NCBI RefSeq assembly: GCF_014201875.1 | Contig: NZ_JACHFL010000026.1 | Span: 1-44,844, forward strand | Source: Deinococcus humi | GTDB lineage: Bacteria; Deinococcota; Deinococci; Deinococcales; Deinococcaceae | Reading direction: 5' to 3' | Length of the DNA stretch: 44,844 bases | In this document: piece after piece, positions 10,458-21,835 of the stretch | Layout of the letters: each line of letters begins with the position of its first letter | Numbering within the stretch: the first letter of the stretch is position 1 | Program-made: the position numbers and the translations under genes | Notes under the pieces: model-generated | Seen by the model: the letters and a program-made list of their open reading frames with translations, nothing else | Databases searched by the model: none | Told to the model about the DNA's origin: nothing

Positions 10458-11128
10458 CGGCCACACTGCAGGAGCTGGCTGACTGGTTGCGCGCTGAATT
10501 CGGCGAGCAGCAGCCGCTCAAACGCGACGGGCCGCCCACGGTACGCAGGCTGGCCCTGGCGCTCGAACCCGCCGATCTGCCGCCCGAAGTGGACGCCGAC
10601 GCGCTGTTCGTGCACCGCTCCCTGCGGGTGGGACACAGCTGGCCCGGCCTGGGCGTGCTGGGGGTCCACGACGGCTTCGATCTGGCGCTGGCGACCGGGC
10701 CTAACTATAGACTGGCCCACACCCTGGGCTGGCGCGACGTGCGGCAGGTGGTCTGGAAGAGTGAAGTCAGGGGCCTTATCGCCACGCCTCCACAGGGAAA
10801 CTGGGCCGACTTACAGGCTGCCCTTCACGCCGAACTGGGTGGCGAGGACAGTTCCTGGCCACCTGCTCCCAGCGCCCAGCCTTTGAAACTGGCGCTGATG
10901 AACGCCATGAATCCCGGCCTGATCGAACACGTCGCTGCTCAGGGCGTGCAGGTCTACCTGACCGGGCAACTGCGCCCCTCAGCCTCGGCAGCCGCTCACG
11001 CCCTGGGGCTTGGGGTGATCGCCCTGGGCCACCGCCGCACCGAGGAGTGGGGTTTACGGCGCCTCGCCCAGGAATTGGGGGCGGCGTTTCCGGATCTACA
11101 GCTGAGGGTGTACAGCGGCGGCAGCTGA
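10454..11128 (+). CDS. NIF3-like dinuclear-metal protein
   Basis: A 224-residue protein with NIF3 (YbgI/YqfO) features: GVHDGFDLALATGPN at 71-84, corresponding to the usual HTxxD..GxN, YLTGQLR near 168-173, and GHRRTEEWG at 192-200. Likely metal ligands are H54, H72 and/or D76, H193 and E197. The double His common in the first motif is here His-Arg (H54-R55), so the site may be altered. NIF3 proteins form hexameric toroids, and their function is poorly defined. The GTG start overlaps the kinase stop (GTGA). An ATG 90 nt upstream in frame would lie inside the kinase gene and is rejected. The assignment rests on short motifs, so moderate confidence. Confidence 0.65.
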   Translation: MTATLQELADWLRAEFGEQQPLKRDGPPTVRRLALALEPADLPPEVDADALFVHRSLRVGHSWPGLGVLGVHDGFDLALATGPNYRLAHTLGWRDVRQVVWKSEVRGLIATPPQGNWADLQAALHAELGGEDSSWPPAPSAQPLKLALMNAMNPGLIEHVAAQGVQVYLTGQLRPSASAAAHALGLGVIALGHRRTEEWGLRRLAQELGAAFPDLQLRVYSGGS

Positions 11129-11131
11129 CAT

Positions 11132-11174
11132 AAAAAGAGGAGGGCGACGCACGGAAAAGTGCGCCACCACTCCT
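11132..11174 (-). terminator. Terminator of the treZ-treY transcript
   Basis: On the minus strand, arms 11174-11159 and 11152-11138 form an imperfect GC-rich stem followed by CTTTTTA. It sits 16 nt past the treY stop, in the gap to the convergent NIF3-like gene. The plus strand has no T run here. Confidence 0.75.
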
Positions 11175-11189
11175 GGTGTCACTCCCGGT

Positions 11190-14084
11190 TTACCGCTTGA
11201 CCAGCAGCGCCAGCGGAAATTCCTCCAGCACCTTTGCCAGCGGAATCCTGCCGCCGCGCACCCGGAAGCGTTCGCCGGTCAGCACGTTCTCGAACATTCC
11301 GGAACCCGGCAGCGTGAGCTGGCGTGTGCCCCAGACCTCGCCCAGCGCCCAGGGAACGACCTGACGGGTCAGGGTCAGCGTGAGCCTCGGCGCAACCGTC
11401 ACCGCCAGTTCGCCCCCATGTTCGCGGGCGAAGGCCAGCAGGTGTCGTCCGGCGTCCAGCGGGCGGTAACTTCCCGCCTGGAACAATTCCGGATGGGCGT
11501 CGCGCGTCTGCAGGGCGGCCCAAGTCACCAACGTCTTGATGCCGCCGTCCTCGTAATCTGCCAGCAATTTGCTGGCGAGTGGCAGACTCGCGCCCTTTTC
11601 CAGCCGGGTCAGGCGGCGTTGCAGCGCCGGGTAATCCACCGGACGGCGATTGTCGGGGTCGACCAGACTCTGGTTCCAACCCTCCGAACCCTGGTAGGTG
11701 TCGGGGACGCCGGGGGCGGTCAGGCGGGCGAGCGTGGCACTCAGACCGTTCTGCGCGCCGTAGGGGCTGATCAGGATGTGCAGGTCACGCAGGGCAGCGG
11801 CGAAGCCCTGGTCGGCCAGCAGGCCACGCACGAAGCTGTCCAGCGCCGCCTCATAGTCTTCGTCGGGAGCGGCCCAGCTCGTCCGCAACTTGGCCTCGCG
11901 GCTGGCCTTGAGCATGTAGGCGCTCAGCCGGTCTGCCAGATCGTCTGGGCGACCGTCCAGCGGGTACGCGCCCAGTGCAGTCTGAAGATAGGTGTAGGCG
12001 TCCAGGGGACTGGGGGCCAGGCCCAGCTCCTGCTCCTGGCTGTGTTCCAGGATCACGGGGGCCCAGCGGCGCACGAACGCTCCCCAGACCTGCGGGATCT
12101 CGCTCAGGACGCTGAGGCGGGCGCGGGTATCCTCACCGCGTTTGGTGTCGTGGGTGCTGCCCGACAGCATCGCGTGCGGCCAGCGCTGGGCACGCTCCTG
12201 GGCGGCCCGGTGAAAGTCCTTGAGGCGCGTGCCGAAATGCGCCGGATCGCCGCCCACCTCATTCAGCGACAGCAGGCGGGCGTAGCGGTAAAAAGCAGTG
12301 TCCTCCGCGCCCTTGGCCGTCACTGGGCCGGTGAGCTGCTGGAAGCTGAGAGCGAAATTGGCGTAGGCGTCGCGCGTCTTGTCGTCGGCCACGTCCATCG
12401 TCAGCACTGAGCCTAGGTAGTCGAACACGCTGGGATCGAGCGGCCCACCCTCACGCCGGTTCTGAATCTTGGCGTCGCGCACGGCTTTGGCGATCTTGGC
12501 ATTGTCACCAGGTTCGCGCGAGCCGTCGGCGCGCAGGTACGTGCGGTAAACCGGGAAGGTGGCGATGACCTCGCGCACGGCATTTCTCAGCGCCGAGAGG
12601 GTGAAGTCGCGCGAACGCAGGTCCGCCTCGCCCAGCCGCTCTAGCGATTCGGTCAGCACATTCACTTCACCGGGCAGGCTGACGCGCTGGATCAGCTGCT
12701 TGCCCCGGTACAGGTGCTCGCCGTAACTCAGGCGGTCCCCGGTGAAACGGCGGTAGACCGCGCTGATCTCGTCCTCGTGCGTGGCGTCCACGAATACGCC
12801 GTTCAGTTCGGCCAGGAAGTCGTAACCGGTGGTGCCGTACACTGCCCAGGCGTTCGGCAGATGTTCGCCCGGCTCCAGGATCTTCTCGGCCACCACGTAC
12901 AGCGGAAGCGGTCCGCCCGCCTCCGGGTTCCAGTCCACGCCCAGCGCCTCGGCGGCCCCGGCCTGCAAGGCCCGGAAGTACCCGGCGGGGTCGTACAGGC
13001 CGTCGGTGTGGTCCAGCCTCACGCCCTGAATGACGCCCCCGCGCACCAGCTCGAACAGGGTGGCGTGCGCCCAGGAGAACACGCGCGGGTCTTCCATCCG
13101 CAGCGCCGCCAGATCGTTGATGTCGAAGAACCGGCGGTAATTGATCTCCTCGGCGGCCACCTTCCAGAAAGCCAGGCGGTAATTCTGTTCACTGATGATG
13201 GCGTCCAGCCGCGTTGTGTCGGCGTTGATGGCCGCCAGCGCCGCTTCCAGCGCTCCCCGCACCTCGGCGGATGTGTTCAGCAGGGCTTGCAGGCGGCGGG
13301 TCATGACGTCCAGTTCCTGCGCGCGGTCCAGCCGGTCCTCGTCGGTCAGCGCGTCTGAGGTGCTGCGCGGCAGGTTATCCACACTGCGGGCCAGGCTGCT
13401 CAACTCGGCCCGCACGGCGTCCGACTGAAGGTGGGGGACCGCGTCGGGAACAGGGGAGACGCGGGCACGAGGCAGATGTTCGCGCGCCGCCTCCAAGACC
13501 AGGGCGATGCTGCGCGGCGACAGCGGCAGGGCGCGCTCCCAGTAGCGCAGAAAGAAACGGCCCTCCGATTGTTCCAGTTTCAGTTCGCCGTTTTCCAACA
13601 CCCGTCCGTACTGCTCGCCCAGCACCGGCAGCAGCACCTTGCCCTCCAGGGCTCGTTTCAGGGGTTGCCACGAGATGTCGAAGAAATGCGCGTAGCGGCT
13701 GGCCTGCCCGTGCATCAGCACGTCTTCCCAATACGGGTTGTGGCCGCCTTGGATCCCCATGTGGTTGGGCACGAAGTCCACCACGACGCTCAGGCCCAGC
13801 TCGCGTGCCCGCGCGGAGAACTTGCGCAGGCCCGCCATGCCCCCTAGTTCGGGATTGACTGCGGAATGATCGGTCACGTCGTAGCCGTGCGGGCTGCCCG
13901 GCGTGCTGGCCCAGATGGGAGACAGGTACACGTCCGAGACCCCCAGCCGCGCCAGGTACGGCAGGATCTTTCGTGCGGCGGCGAAGTCGAAGTCCCGGTT
14001 GAGCTGAAGCCGGTAGGTCGACGAAGGAATGTGGGGAGCGGCCTGCGGCTCCTGGGCGCTGGGCTGCGGCGCGGTGGCGGTCAT
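11190..14084 (-). CDS. treY: Maltooligosyltrehalose synthase
   Basis: Glycoside hydrolase family 13 enzyme that turns the reducing-end alpha-1,4 bond of maltooligosaccharides into the alpha,alpha-1,1 bond of trehalose. The 964-residue product begins, after a 20-residue disordered tail, with [13 protein letters not shown] and [20 protein letters not shown], hallmarks of Tre[11 protein letters not shown] is GH13 region I and [10 protein letters not shown] holds the nucleophile Asp of region II. The very long insertion between barrel elements fits the family's large size. Its start overlaps the treZ stop by 4 nt (ATGA), giving a coupled treZ-treY pair. With treZ and glgX it makes cytosolic trehalose from glycogen, a solute linked to desiccation and osmotic tolerance. 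Confidence 0.96.
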   Translation of the reverse strand: MTATAPQPSAQEPQAAPHIPSSTYRLQLNRDFDFAAARKILPYLARLGVSDVYLSPIWASTPGSPHGYDVTDHSAVNPELGGMAGLRKFSARARELGLSVVVDFVPNHMGIQGGHNPYWEDVLMHGQASRYAHFFDISWQPLKRALEGKVLLPVLGEQYGRVLENGELKLEQSEGRFFLRYWERALPLSPRSIALVLEAAREHLPRARVSPVPDAVPHLQSDAVRAELSSLARSVDNLPRSTSDALTDEDRLDRAQELDVMTRRLQALLNTSAEVRGALEAALAAINADTTRLDAIISEQNYRLAFWKVAAEEINYRRFFDINDLAALRMEDPRVFSWAHATLFELVRGGVIQGVRLDHTDGLYDPAGYFRALQAGAAEALGVDWNPEAGGPLPLYVVAEKILEPGEHLPNAWAVYGTTGYDFLAELNGVFVDATHEDEISAVYRRFTGDRLSYGEHLYRGKQLIQRVSLPGEVNVLTESLERLGEADLRSRDFTLSALRNAVREVIATFPVYRTYLRADGSREPGDNAKIAKAVRDAKIQNRREGGPLDPSVFDYLGSVLTMDVADDKTRDAYANFALSFQQLTGPVTAKGAEDTAFYRYARLLSLNEVGGDPAHFGTRLKDFHRAAQERAQRWPHAMLSGSTHDTKRGEDTRARLSVLSEIPQVWGAFVRRWAPVILEHSQEQELGLAPSPLDAYTYLQTALGAYPLDGRPDDLADRLSAYMLKASREAKLRTSWAAPDEDYEAALDSFVRGLLADQGFAAALRDLHILISPYGAQNGLSATLARLTAPGVPDTYQGSEGWNQSLVDPDNRRPVDYPALQRRLTRLEKGASLPLASKLLADYEDGGIKTLVTWAALQTRDAHPELFQAGSYRPLDAGRHLLAFAREHGGELAVTVAPRLTLTLTRQVVPWALGEVWGTRQLTLPGSGMFENVLTGERFRVRGGRIPLAKVLEEFPLALLVKR

Positions 14085-15931
14085 GCGTTCCCCAGCAGCA
14101 CGGCCTCGCCGGGATTGAGGGTGGTGACCTCACGCGGCGGGCCGTCCGTCTGCTCGGAGTGGACCACAACGCGGGTGGGCAACGGATGGGGTAATTTCAG
14201 GCCGCCCAGTTGGACCGCTGCCTCGCCCACGTTCCACAGCAGTAGCCGTTCGCCCGCCGCATTGTTCTGGCGCACCCAGAGCACTTCGCCCTCGTTGCCT
14301 GCGCTCAGCGATCGCCGGGAGCGTGGTTGCAGGGCAGGATCGTCGCGGCGCAGGTGCAGCAGGGTCTTGTACAGCCCTAGCGTCCTGGCATGTTCGCCGC
14401 TGTTTTTCTCGGACCAGTCCAACTTGGCGCTCTCGAAAGTGCCCCGCGCCTGCGGATCCGGCACTTCCAGATGCGCGAAATCGCTGAAATACGCGAATTC
14501 CTTCTTGCGCCCCTCGGTGACCAGCTGGCCTAGTTCTCCGGCATGATCGCTAAAGAAGGGAAAGGGCGTCTCGGAGGCCCATTCCTGACCCTGGAACAGC
14601 AGCGGGGTCATCGGCAGCGTCAGCAGCAGCGTGGACGCGCCGCGGAACTGTTGAAGGCTGACCTTCTCGTGCTGCTGTAACCGGTCACCCAACGCCCGGT
14701 TGCCAATCTGGTCATGGTTCTGGATGCAGTACACGAAGCTGGGCGCTTCCAGCGCGTCGGCGGGCTTGCCGCGTGCGTGCTCCTCTCCGGTCACGGACCA
14801 GAACTGCCCCTCGTACTTCCAGCCCCGGTTGATCACCTGTGCCAGTTCCGAGGCGCTGCCCTGGAAGCCGCCGTAATAGCCCTCCTGTTCGCCGGTCAGG
14901 GTCACACGCACCTCGTGATGGAAATCGTCTACCCAGATGCCGTCCAGACCGTCCTCGGTGACCAGTTCCGGCAGATTGCGGTGATCTTCGGCGAGCAGCA
15001 GGTGGGTGCCGCCCAGTTCGTGAACTTCCGCGGCGAGCTCTTTCAGGATATGCACCGGGCTGTCGTCCTGCATGGCCGCAGTGGCGTCCAGGCGCAGGCC
15101 GTCAAACCTGTACTCGTCAAGCCACATCAGCGCGTTGCCGGTCACGTAGCGGCGCATGTGAACCTCGGCGTAGTCCAGGCCCATGCCCCAAGCGCTGGAA
15201 AAGCGCTCGGTGAAGTAGGTAGGACTGTAGGCCGACAGGTAGTTGCCCGCCGGGCCGAAGTGGTTGTACACCACGTCCAGAAAGACGCCCAGGCCAAGCC
15301 CGTGTGCGGCGTCGATAAAGGCCATCAGCTCCTCGGGGCGTCCGTACGGGGCGTGCGGCGCGTACAGCGCCACGCCGTCGTAGCCCCAGCCGCGCTCTCC
15401 GTCGTAGGCGGCCAGCGGCATCAGCTCGATGGCGGTGATCCCTAGTTCTTTCAGGTACGGCAATTTGTCCTGCGCGGCGCGGTAGGTGCCCTCGGGAGTG
15501 AAGGTGCCGACATGCAGTTCGTAGAACACGCACTCGTCCAGCGCGATGCCCTTCCAATCGGTGTTCTGCCACACGTAGGTGCCGGGATGATCGACCTCGG
15601 CCTCGCCATGCACGCCGTCGGGCAGGAAGCGGGCGTAGGGATCGGGCAGCTCACGCCCGTCCAGGACGAACAGGTAGCGTGCGCCTGCGCCGACGGGCAG
15701 AACCGCCTCGAAGAAGCCGTCGCCAAGATCAGTCATCGGGTGGAGAGCGCCGTCCACCCTGACCTGCACCTCGCTGGCGGTGGTGCTCCAGACCCGGAAG
15801 CGGGTGCTCTGGCCTCCGGGCAGCAGGTGCGCCCCCAGTCGGGTTTCAGGAGCGTCCTGGTGGGGGATGGTGGGCGCAGTGGCATGGGTGGTCTGATCTG
15901 TGGTCATTTGCTCTGCTGAGGGGTGGGTCAT
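14081..15931 (-). CDS. treZ: Maltooligosyltrehalose trehalohydrolase
   Basis: GH13 enzyme that cuts free trehalose from maltooligosyltrehalose made by TreY. The 616-residue protein has an N-terminal carbohydrate-binding-like beta domain (residues 35-110), then the barrel with [26 protein letters not shown] (nucleophile Asp), LLLAEDHRN (acid Glu) and [11 protein letters not shown]. The ATG at 15931 is chosen because AAAGGAG lies 7 nt upstream; an in-frame ATG 15 nt earlier contains that Shine-Dalgarno itself. Treatment as an operon with treY rests on the 4-nt overlap. A strong palindrome lies about 85 nt upstream of the start. The N-terminal 30 residues are T/H/Q-rich and probably disordered. 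Confidence 0.95.
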   Translation of the reverse strand: MTHPSAEQMTTDQTTHATAPTIPHQDAPETRLGAHLLPGGQSTRFRVWSTTASEVQVRVDGALHPMTDLGDGFFEAVLPVGAGARYLFVLDGRELPDPYARFLPDGVHGEAEVDHPGTYVWQNTDWKGIALDECVFYELHVGTFTPEGTYRAAQDKLPYLKELGITAIELMPLAAYDGERGWGYDGVALYAPHAPYGRPEELMAFIDAAHGLGLGVFLDVVYNHFGPAGNYLSAYSPTYFTERFSSAWGMGLDYAEVHMRRYVTGNALMWLDEYRFDGLRLDATAAMQDDSPVHILKELAAEVHELGGTHLLLAEDHRNLPELVTEDGLDGIWVDDFHHEVRVTLTGEQEGYYGGFQGSASELAQVINRGWKYEGQFWSVTGEEHARGKPADALEAPSFVYCIQNHDQIGNRALGDRLQQHEKVSLQQFRGASTLLLTLPMTPLLFQGQEWASETPFPFFSDHAGELGQLVTEGRKKEFAYFSDFAHLEVPDPQARGTFESAKLDWSEKNSGEHARTLGLYKTLLHLRRDDPALQPRSRRSLSAGNEGEVLWVRQNNAAGERLLLWNVGEAAVQLGGLKLPHPLPTRVVVHSEQTDGPPREVTTLNPGEAVLLGNA

Positions 15932-16015
15932 GCTCGCTCCTTTCAAGGTTCCGTGCGTTCAGGCCATCGGCAGGTGGGCTCAGGGCTGGCCTTGCTCTCA
16001 CCATAAGAACAGTGC

Positions 16016-16055
16016 AAAGGGACGCCAACGCCTGTCCCGCGTTAAGCGTCCCTTT
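16016..16055. repeat. Large palindrome upstream of treZ
   Basis: AAAGGGACGC (16016-16025) and GCGTCCCTTT (16046-16055) are exact inverted repeats. Inside them AACGC (16027-16031) pairs with GCGTT (16039-16043), giving a near-continuous 15-bp stem with a 7-nt loop. It could be a second terminator after glgX, or an operator for treZ. Flanking TTT runs on both strands are short. Confidence 0.65.
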
Positions 16056-16082
16056 GGATGCCTGATGAAAACTTGAATCTAA

Positions 16083-16125
16083 GACACGGAGCCTTCGCGG
16101 CGCCCTCGCGCCAGGTCTCCGTGTC
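16083..16125 (-). terminator. Hairpin after glgX
   Basis: GACACGGAG (16083-16091) and CTCCGTGTC (16117-16125) are exact 9-bp complements, 13 nt past the glgX stop. On the minus strand TTAGATTC follows, a poor U tract, so this is a probable but weak terminator. Confidence 0.55.
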
Positions 16126-16137
16126 AGATGCGGGGGT

Positions 16138-18285
<2,148 letters not shown>

Positions 18286-18501
18286 TTCGCGGGGAACTCC
18301 TTGGAAGGGCGCTGGCGCGTGATACGTCCAGACCCAGCAGCATCAGCAGCATAGGGGAGAGTGCGGGTTGTTTTCGCCGCGCACTCCTCCATGCTGGAAA
18401 CGCTACCAGACCTGACCCCCGGCATCTGTGGGGGAGGGCTGCACACTTCCTTAAATATTCTTGGCAAAGCGGTCCGTGGCCGCTTCGGTCAGCGCTGCGA
18501 A

Positions 18502-19302
18502 CTAGAAATCCAGCCGTCCACGCGGGCCGCTCAGCTTCGCCAGTTTCTCGGGCGTCCACAGCTCATAGCTGTACATCGGGTACTGACGCTTGAAGCGCCC
18601 GACCTTGTCCCAAACCTCGCGCGACTCGAAGGGAATCACCATGATCAGCTTGATCACGCTGTCCTCGTAATCGTAGACGTAGAAATCGAAGTGGAAGGCC
18701 GTCTCGTTGCCACTGTCGCTGAACAGCGGGAAGGCGAAGGGGCGGTAACGCCACGCCTTGTTCTTCTCGCTCAGCACGGCAGCGGCCACCCGCTTGAGAT
18801 TGCTGTCCGGGAAGGTGAGCCGCTCGCCGTCACGGTCCCTGAACACCGTATCGGGCGCGGGCGCGTCTAGTTGCACACGCTTGAGCTCGGGCATGGGCTT
18901 GCGGCCCAGCTTGGGCGGTGGCTTGCGGCCTGGGGCGGGCTTGAAGGGCCGTCCGGCTGCTCCTTCCTTGCGCTCGCCTCTGCCGTCTGAGCTCCTATCC
19001 GAACCCCTTGCCCCCGGACCACGCTCGCCCGCGGCGCGTTCCCCTGGTCCGCGCCGCGCCGGATTGGTGGGCGACTTTGCCCCGCCGGGCCGCCGCTCAC
19101 TCTGCGTCGTGCGGCTCCCGGCTGGTTTTGCGGTGTCTGTTCTGGCCCCCGTCCTGCCGCTTCCTGCGCTCTCTACCTCACTACCGCGCGAGGTGGTGCG
19201 TTCCCGCGCGGGCTTCACTGTGTCCCGCGTGATGCCGCCGCGTCCCTGCGCCGTGTTGCGCTTGGGGGCGCGTCCCCGTGATCCCTTCTTTGGCCCCGTC
19301 AT
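18502..19302 (-). CDS. Unknown protein: basic disordered N-terminus plus conserved-looking domain
   Basis: A 266-residue protein in two parts. Residues 1 to about 135 are almost only R, G, K, P, S, A, T and E, hence disordered, very basic and likely able to bind nucleic acid. Residues 140-266 look folded, with [20 protein letters not shown] and then a helix [12 protein letters not shown] followed by [11 protein letters not shown]. The second half has the strand order and acidic residues of a restriction-endonuclease-like fold, but I see no clear E-x-K, so this is a weak inference. I do not recognise the family. TAGACT ends 6 nt before the ATG, suggesting a leaderless mRNA. The gene lies between glgX and the RNase HI gene, all on the minus strand. 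Confidence 0.75.
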   Translation of the reverse strand: MTGPKKGSRGRAPKRNTAQGRGGITRDTVKPARERTTSRGSEVESAGSGRTGARTDTAKPAGSRTTQSERRPGGAKSPTNPARRGPGERAAGERGPGARGSDRSSDGRGERKEGAAGRPFKPAPGRKPPPKLGRKPMPELKRVQLDAPAPDTVFRDRDGERLTFPDSNLKRVAAAVLSEKNKAWRYRPFAFPLFSDSGNETAFHFDFYVYDYEDSVIKLIMVIPFESREVWDKVGRFKRQYPMYSYELWTPEKLAKLSGPRGRLDF

Positions 19303-19308
19303 GCGGTC

Positions 19309-19314
19309 AGTCTA
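19309..19314 (-). promoter_or_regulatory. -10 box, leaderless type
   Basis: TAGACT on the minus strand with a 6-nt spacer before the ATG at 19302 and no Shine-Dalgarno. No clear -35 element. One of several such cases in the window. Confidence 0.5.
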
Positions 19315-19380
19315 ACGGCTGGGAGGAATGGCTGCTGAAAAGCGCTGCCCTGCCCTCCCGGGCTGTGCGCCATACGCCTG

Positions 19381-20121
19381 CTAGCCCACCCCCAGAAACT
19401 CGACCCGCACGCCCGAGTCCTCTGCCGATTGCCGGGCGCTGAGCAGCCGCGCTTGGGCATCCGGGCGCAGGGCGCGCTCGGGGCGCTGCCACAACGCCTG
19501 GGCCACCTTGCTGGCGCGGCGAACCAGTAGCGATTCTCCGGGCTGGGCCAGTTCCACCGCCGCCAACAACGCCTGGGCGCTGGGCGGCACATCCGACAGG
19601 GGATCGAGGGTGACGTGCGCCGTAACCCGCTCGCCGCTGCGGCGCAGGCTGACGCGCGCCTCGGCCATGGCGGGGCGCTGCTCAATCAAAACGTCGGCCT
19701 GGGTCAGGTCCAGGTTGGGTGTGCCATTGCCACGCCGCGCGTCGTTCGCCAGATGGTGGGCCGAGAGCATGTGGCGCCGGGTGCGCGGCGTGTATCCCAC
19801 CCGCAGCGTCACGCCACGCCCCTCGGCCTCGTCCATCACCTCGCGCGCCAGATCGCCCAGATGCTGGCCCCCGCGCCCGCGTGAGACAGCGGCGATCACC
19901 GCCTGATTGTCGGTGAAGACGCTGAGCGGTTCCCCCGCCGGGGCCAGTCTCACCGCCTCCAGCACCGCACGCAGTTCTGCAGCGTTGTTGTCGGGAGCGA
20001 CGAGGCGGCCCTGGAAACGTTGGGCCAGACTCCCTGGCGTCCGCAGCACCAGCCCCCAGCCGCCCACGCCGGAACCATCCGGAAGTTCGTGCCAGCTGGC
20101 ATCCACGTAGGCGTGATTCAC
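19381..20121 (-). CDS. Ribonuclease HI family protein with C-terminal extension
   Basis: The N-terminal 135 residues are an RNase H fold: YVDAS (D7), NNAAEL (E49), VFTDNQA (D71) and HHLANDARR (D127) supply the four acidic metal ligands. It should cut the RNA strand of RNA-DNA hybrids. The remaining 110 residues are not part of standard RNase HI (about 150 aa). They hold strands such as EARVSLRRSG and VTAHVTLDPLS, then a helix-rich end with QALLAAVELAQPGE and ASKVAQALW, and I do not recognise them. It starts at GTG 6 nt after GGGGGAGG. A 78-nt gap separates its stop from the start of the next minus-strand gene. Confidence 0.85.
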   Translation of the reverse strand: MNHAYVDASWHELPDGSGVGGWGLVLRTPGSLAQRFQGRLVAPDNNAAELRAVLEAVRLAPAGEPLSVFTDNQAVIAAVSRGRGGQHLGDLAREVMDEAEGRGVTLRVGYTPRTRRHMLSAHHLANDARRGNGTPNLDLTQADVLIEQRPAMAEARVSLRRSGERVTAHVTLDPLSDVPPSAQALLAAVELAQPGESLLVRRASKVAQALWQRPERALRPDAQARLLSARQSAEDSGVRVEFLGVG

Positions 20122-20262
20122 TGCCTGCCTCCCCCCCGGCGTTGTGCGGCGCTCCGTCCTCCTGTCCTGTTCACCGTGAGAAGGAGTCTAGCAACCCGCC
20201 GAGGAGAGCCCAGTGGAATGTGGAAAGAGACAAAGGAAGGGCAAGGGGCGTGGGCAAGAAAT

Positions 20263-21084
20263 CTAGTTTTGAAGAAGGAACCGGAGCGCCCCTGGCAGCC
20301 GCACCTTCCACGCCGTTTCGCGGTGGATTCCTTCTGGGTCCGCCTGAAAGTGCAGACGCTCGCCCAGGCCCTTTTCCAGCAGCAGATCGCGCATGGCATG
20401 GGCGTCGTTCCAGTACGCCTGTTCCTGCTCCGGATGATCGTTGCCTTCCCTGCCGCCGATGTCCAGCCACATCCTGCCCCTGATCGGCGGGCTGCTCCGC
20501 ACCCGCCCGAACGCCTCGCCCGCGCAAGCCCAGAACGCCGGACTCATGACGCCTGCACCGCCAAACACGTCCGGGCGCGTCAGCAGGCCGTGCAGGCTGA
20601 TCAGGCCGCCCATGCTGGAGCCGATCAGGGTGGTGTGTTTGGCGTCCGGCAGGGTTCGCAGGTGGGTGTCCACCAGCGGCTTGACGGTCTCGATCAGGAA
20701 AGCGAGGTAATCGTCGCCTCCGCCCCCACCGGGAACCTCTGGCGGAAAGCCCGGATGGCGGACCGGGCTGTACTCGTGGTAACGCCGCTCATTCCCGTTG
20801 GGAATGCCGATGGCAATGGCTTCCAGCCCCTCTGCGGCCAGCATCGTCAGCGTCTCATCGGCGCCCCACTCGCTGACGTTGTAGCTGGTGGCCGCATCGA
20901 ACACGTTCTGACCGTCGTGGAAATAGACCACCGGGTAGCGCTTCTCCGGCTGCGATGCGTACGAGGGCGGCAGCCAGGCCAGCATGGTGCGGGCGGCGTG
21001 ATTGGCGTCACCCACCCCCTCCCACTGGAGGAGCGTTCCGGTCACGGTGCTGTCCGGCTGCGCGGCGTACGGTTGCCAGCTCAT
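20263..21084 (-). CDS. Putative esterase (esterase D/enterochelin-esterase type)
   Basis: A 273-residue alpha/beta hydrolase of the PF00756 kind. The pattern YPVVYFHDGQNVFD, then IGIPNGNERRYHEYSP, then the nucleophile elbow GSSMGG (S near 148), is typical of this group, which includes enterochelin esterases, feruloyl esterases and S-formylglutathione hydrolase. The His is probably in EGIHRETAW near the C-terminus. No signal peptide is seen. The ATG at 21084 overlaps the aroQ stop by 4 nt (ATGA); an in-frame start 270 nt upstream would lie inside aroQ. It is thus co-transcribed with the shikimate gene, though no role in that pathway is known to me. Confidence 0.87.
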   Translation of the reverse strand: MSWQPYAAQPDSTVTGTLLQWEGVGDANHAARTMLAWLPPSYASQPEKRYPVVYFHDGQNVFDAATSYNVSEWGADETLTMLAAEGLEAIAIGIPNGNERRYHEYSPVRHPGFPPEVPGGGGGDDYLAFLIETVKPLVDTHLRTLPDAKHTTLIGSSMGGLISLHGLLTRPDVFGGAGVMSPAFWACAGEAFGRVRSSPPIRGRMWLDIGGREGNDHPEQEQAYWNDAHAMRDLLLEKGLGERLHFQADPEGIHRETAWKVRLPGALRFLLQN

Positions 21085-21524
21085 GCGCCCACCCCATTCT
21101 CCCTGTCGATCAGGTACTCCATGCCAAGACGGTATCCCAGAAAACCCAGACCGCTGATCTTGCCCCGGCAGACGGCCGCCGTCACGGATCTGTGCCGGAA
21201 TTCCTCGCGGGCGTCCACGTTGCTGATATGCACTTCTACCACGGGCAGCGGCTGGCCCGAGATGGCGTCGCGCAGGGCGTAGCTGTAGTGCGTCAGCGCG
21301 CCAGGGTTGATCACGATGCCGGAAAAGCCCTGTTCCTGTGCCTCCTGAATCCATTCGAGGAGCTGGCCCTCGTAATTGCTCTGGCGGCAGGTGACGGCCT
21401 TACCCAGCTCCGCACCCCAGGCCTCGCACTGGCGCTCCAGATCCTCGATGGTCTGCGAGCCGTACACACCCGGTTCACGCAGGCCCAGGCGGTTGAGGTT
21501 GGGGCCGTTGAGGATCAGCAGCAT
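21081..21524 (-). CDS. aroQ: 3-dehydroquinate dehydratase, type II
   Basis: Third step of the shikimate pathway: dehydrates 3-dehydroquinate to 3-dehydroshikimate. The 147 residues match the small type II enzyme, which forms dodecamers. GPNLNRLGLREPGVYG (7-22) holds the catalytic Y21, QSNYEG is at 48-53, NPGALTHYS at 73-81, and the substrate-binding HISN at 99-102. TACCCT ends 6 nt before the ATG, and GGGAGG is seen only on the opposite strand, so the mRNA is probably leaderless. It is separated from aroB by 311 nt with no gene. Confidence 0.96.
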   Translation of the reverse strand: MLLILNGPNLNRLGLREPGVYGSQTIEDLERQCEAWGAELGKAVTCRQSNYEGQLLEWIQEAQEQGFSGIVINPGALTHYSYALRDAISGQPLPVVEVHISNVDAREEFRHRSVTAAVCRGKISGLGFLGYRLGMEYLIDRENGVGA

Positions 21525-21835
21525 GGGAGGAGGGTAGCAGGGTGGAAGGTCGGGCGCGGCGCAGCAGTGGCTTGATCAGGCAGGTGGAAGTGAGTTCGTC
21601 CTCGGTATTCAGCGAGAAGTTGCGGTTCATGGATGTCTGGACGGCGAAGCCTGCCTCTTCCACACATGGTCGGGTTTCCGGATTGCCCGCCAGGGTTAGG
21701 CAGGAGATAGGCGACGGTCCCAGTTTGATCGGCAGGTTGTTGGGGGGTGATATTTCCAGACGGGATCGACGCCTAAACTCACTGCTGTGGATCCGCTATT
21801 GGGCCGTTTCTCTTAACGGGTTCGGCGTGACAGGT
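21525..21835. other. Gene-poor gap between aroB and aroQ
   Basis: A 311-nt stretch inside the shikimate cluster. Short open frames exist on both strands (102 codons plus, 62 codons minus), but none has a Shine-Dalgarno, a known motif or convincing codon use. A small CCGTT/AACGG stem (21804-21818) lies just after aroB without a T run. Apart from the aroQ -10 box I see nothing definite. Confidence 0.5.
21531..21536 (-). promoter_or_regulatory. -10 box of aroQ, leaderless type
   Basis: TACCCT on the minus strand with a 6-nt spacer to the aroQ ATG. Together with the gap behind aroB, it suggests that aroQ and the esterase form a transcript separate from aroC-aroK-aroB. Confidence 0.45.

Noticed and set aside
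11418..13847. Several plus-strand open frames opposite treY
   Set aside because: All lie inside treY, whose motifs are intact along its whole length.
20020..21282. 420-codon plus-strand open frame opposite the esterase and aroQ
   Set aside because: Crosses two real genes and the gap between them; no domain.
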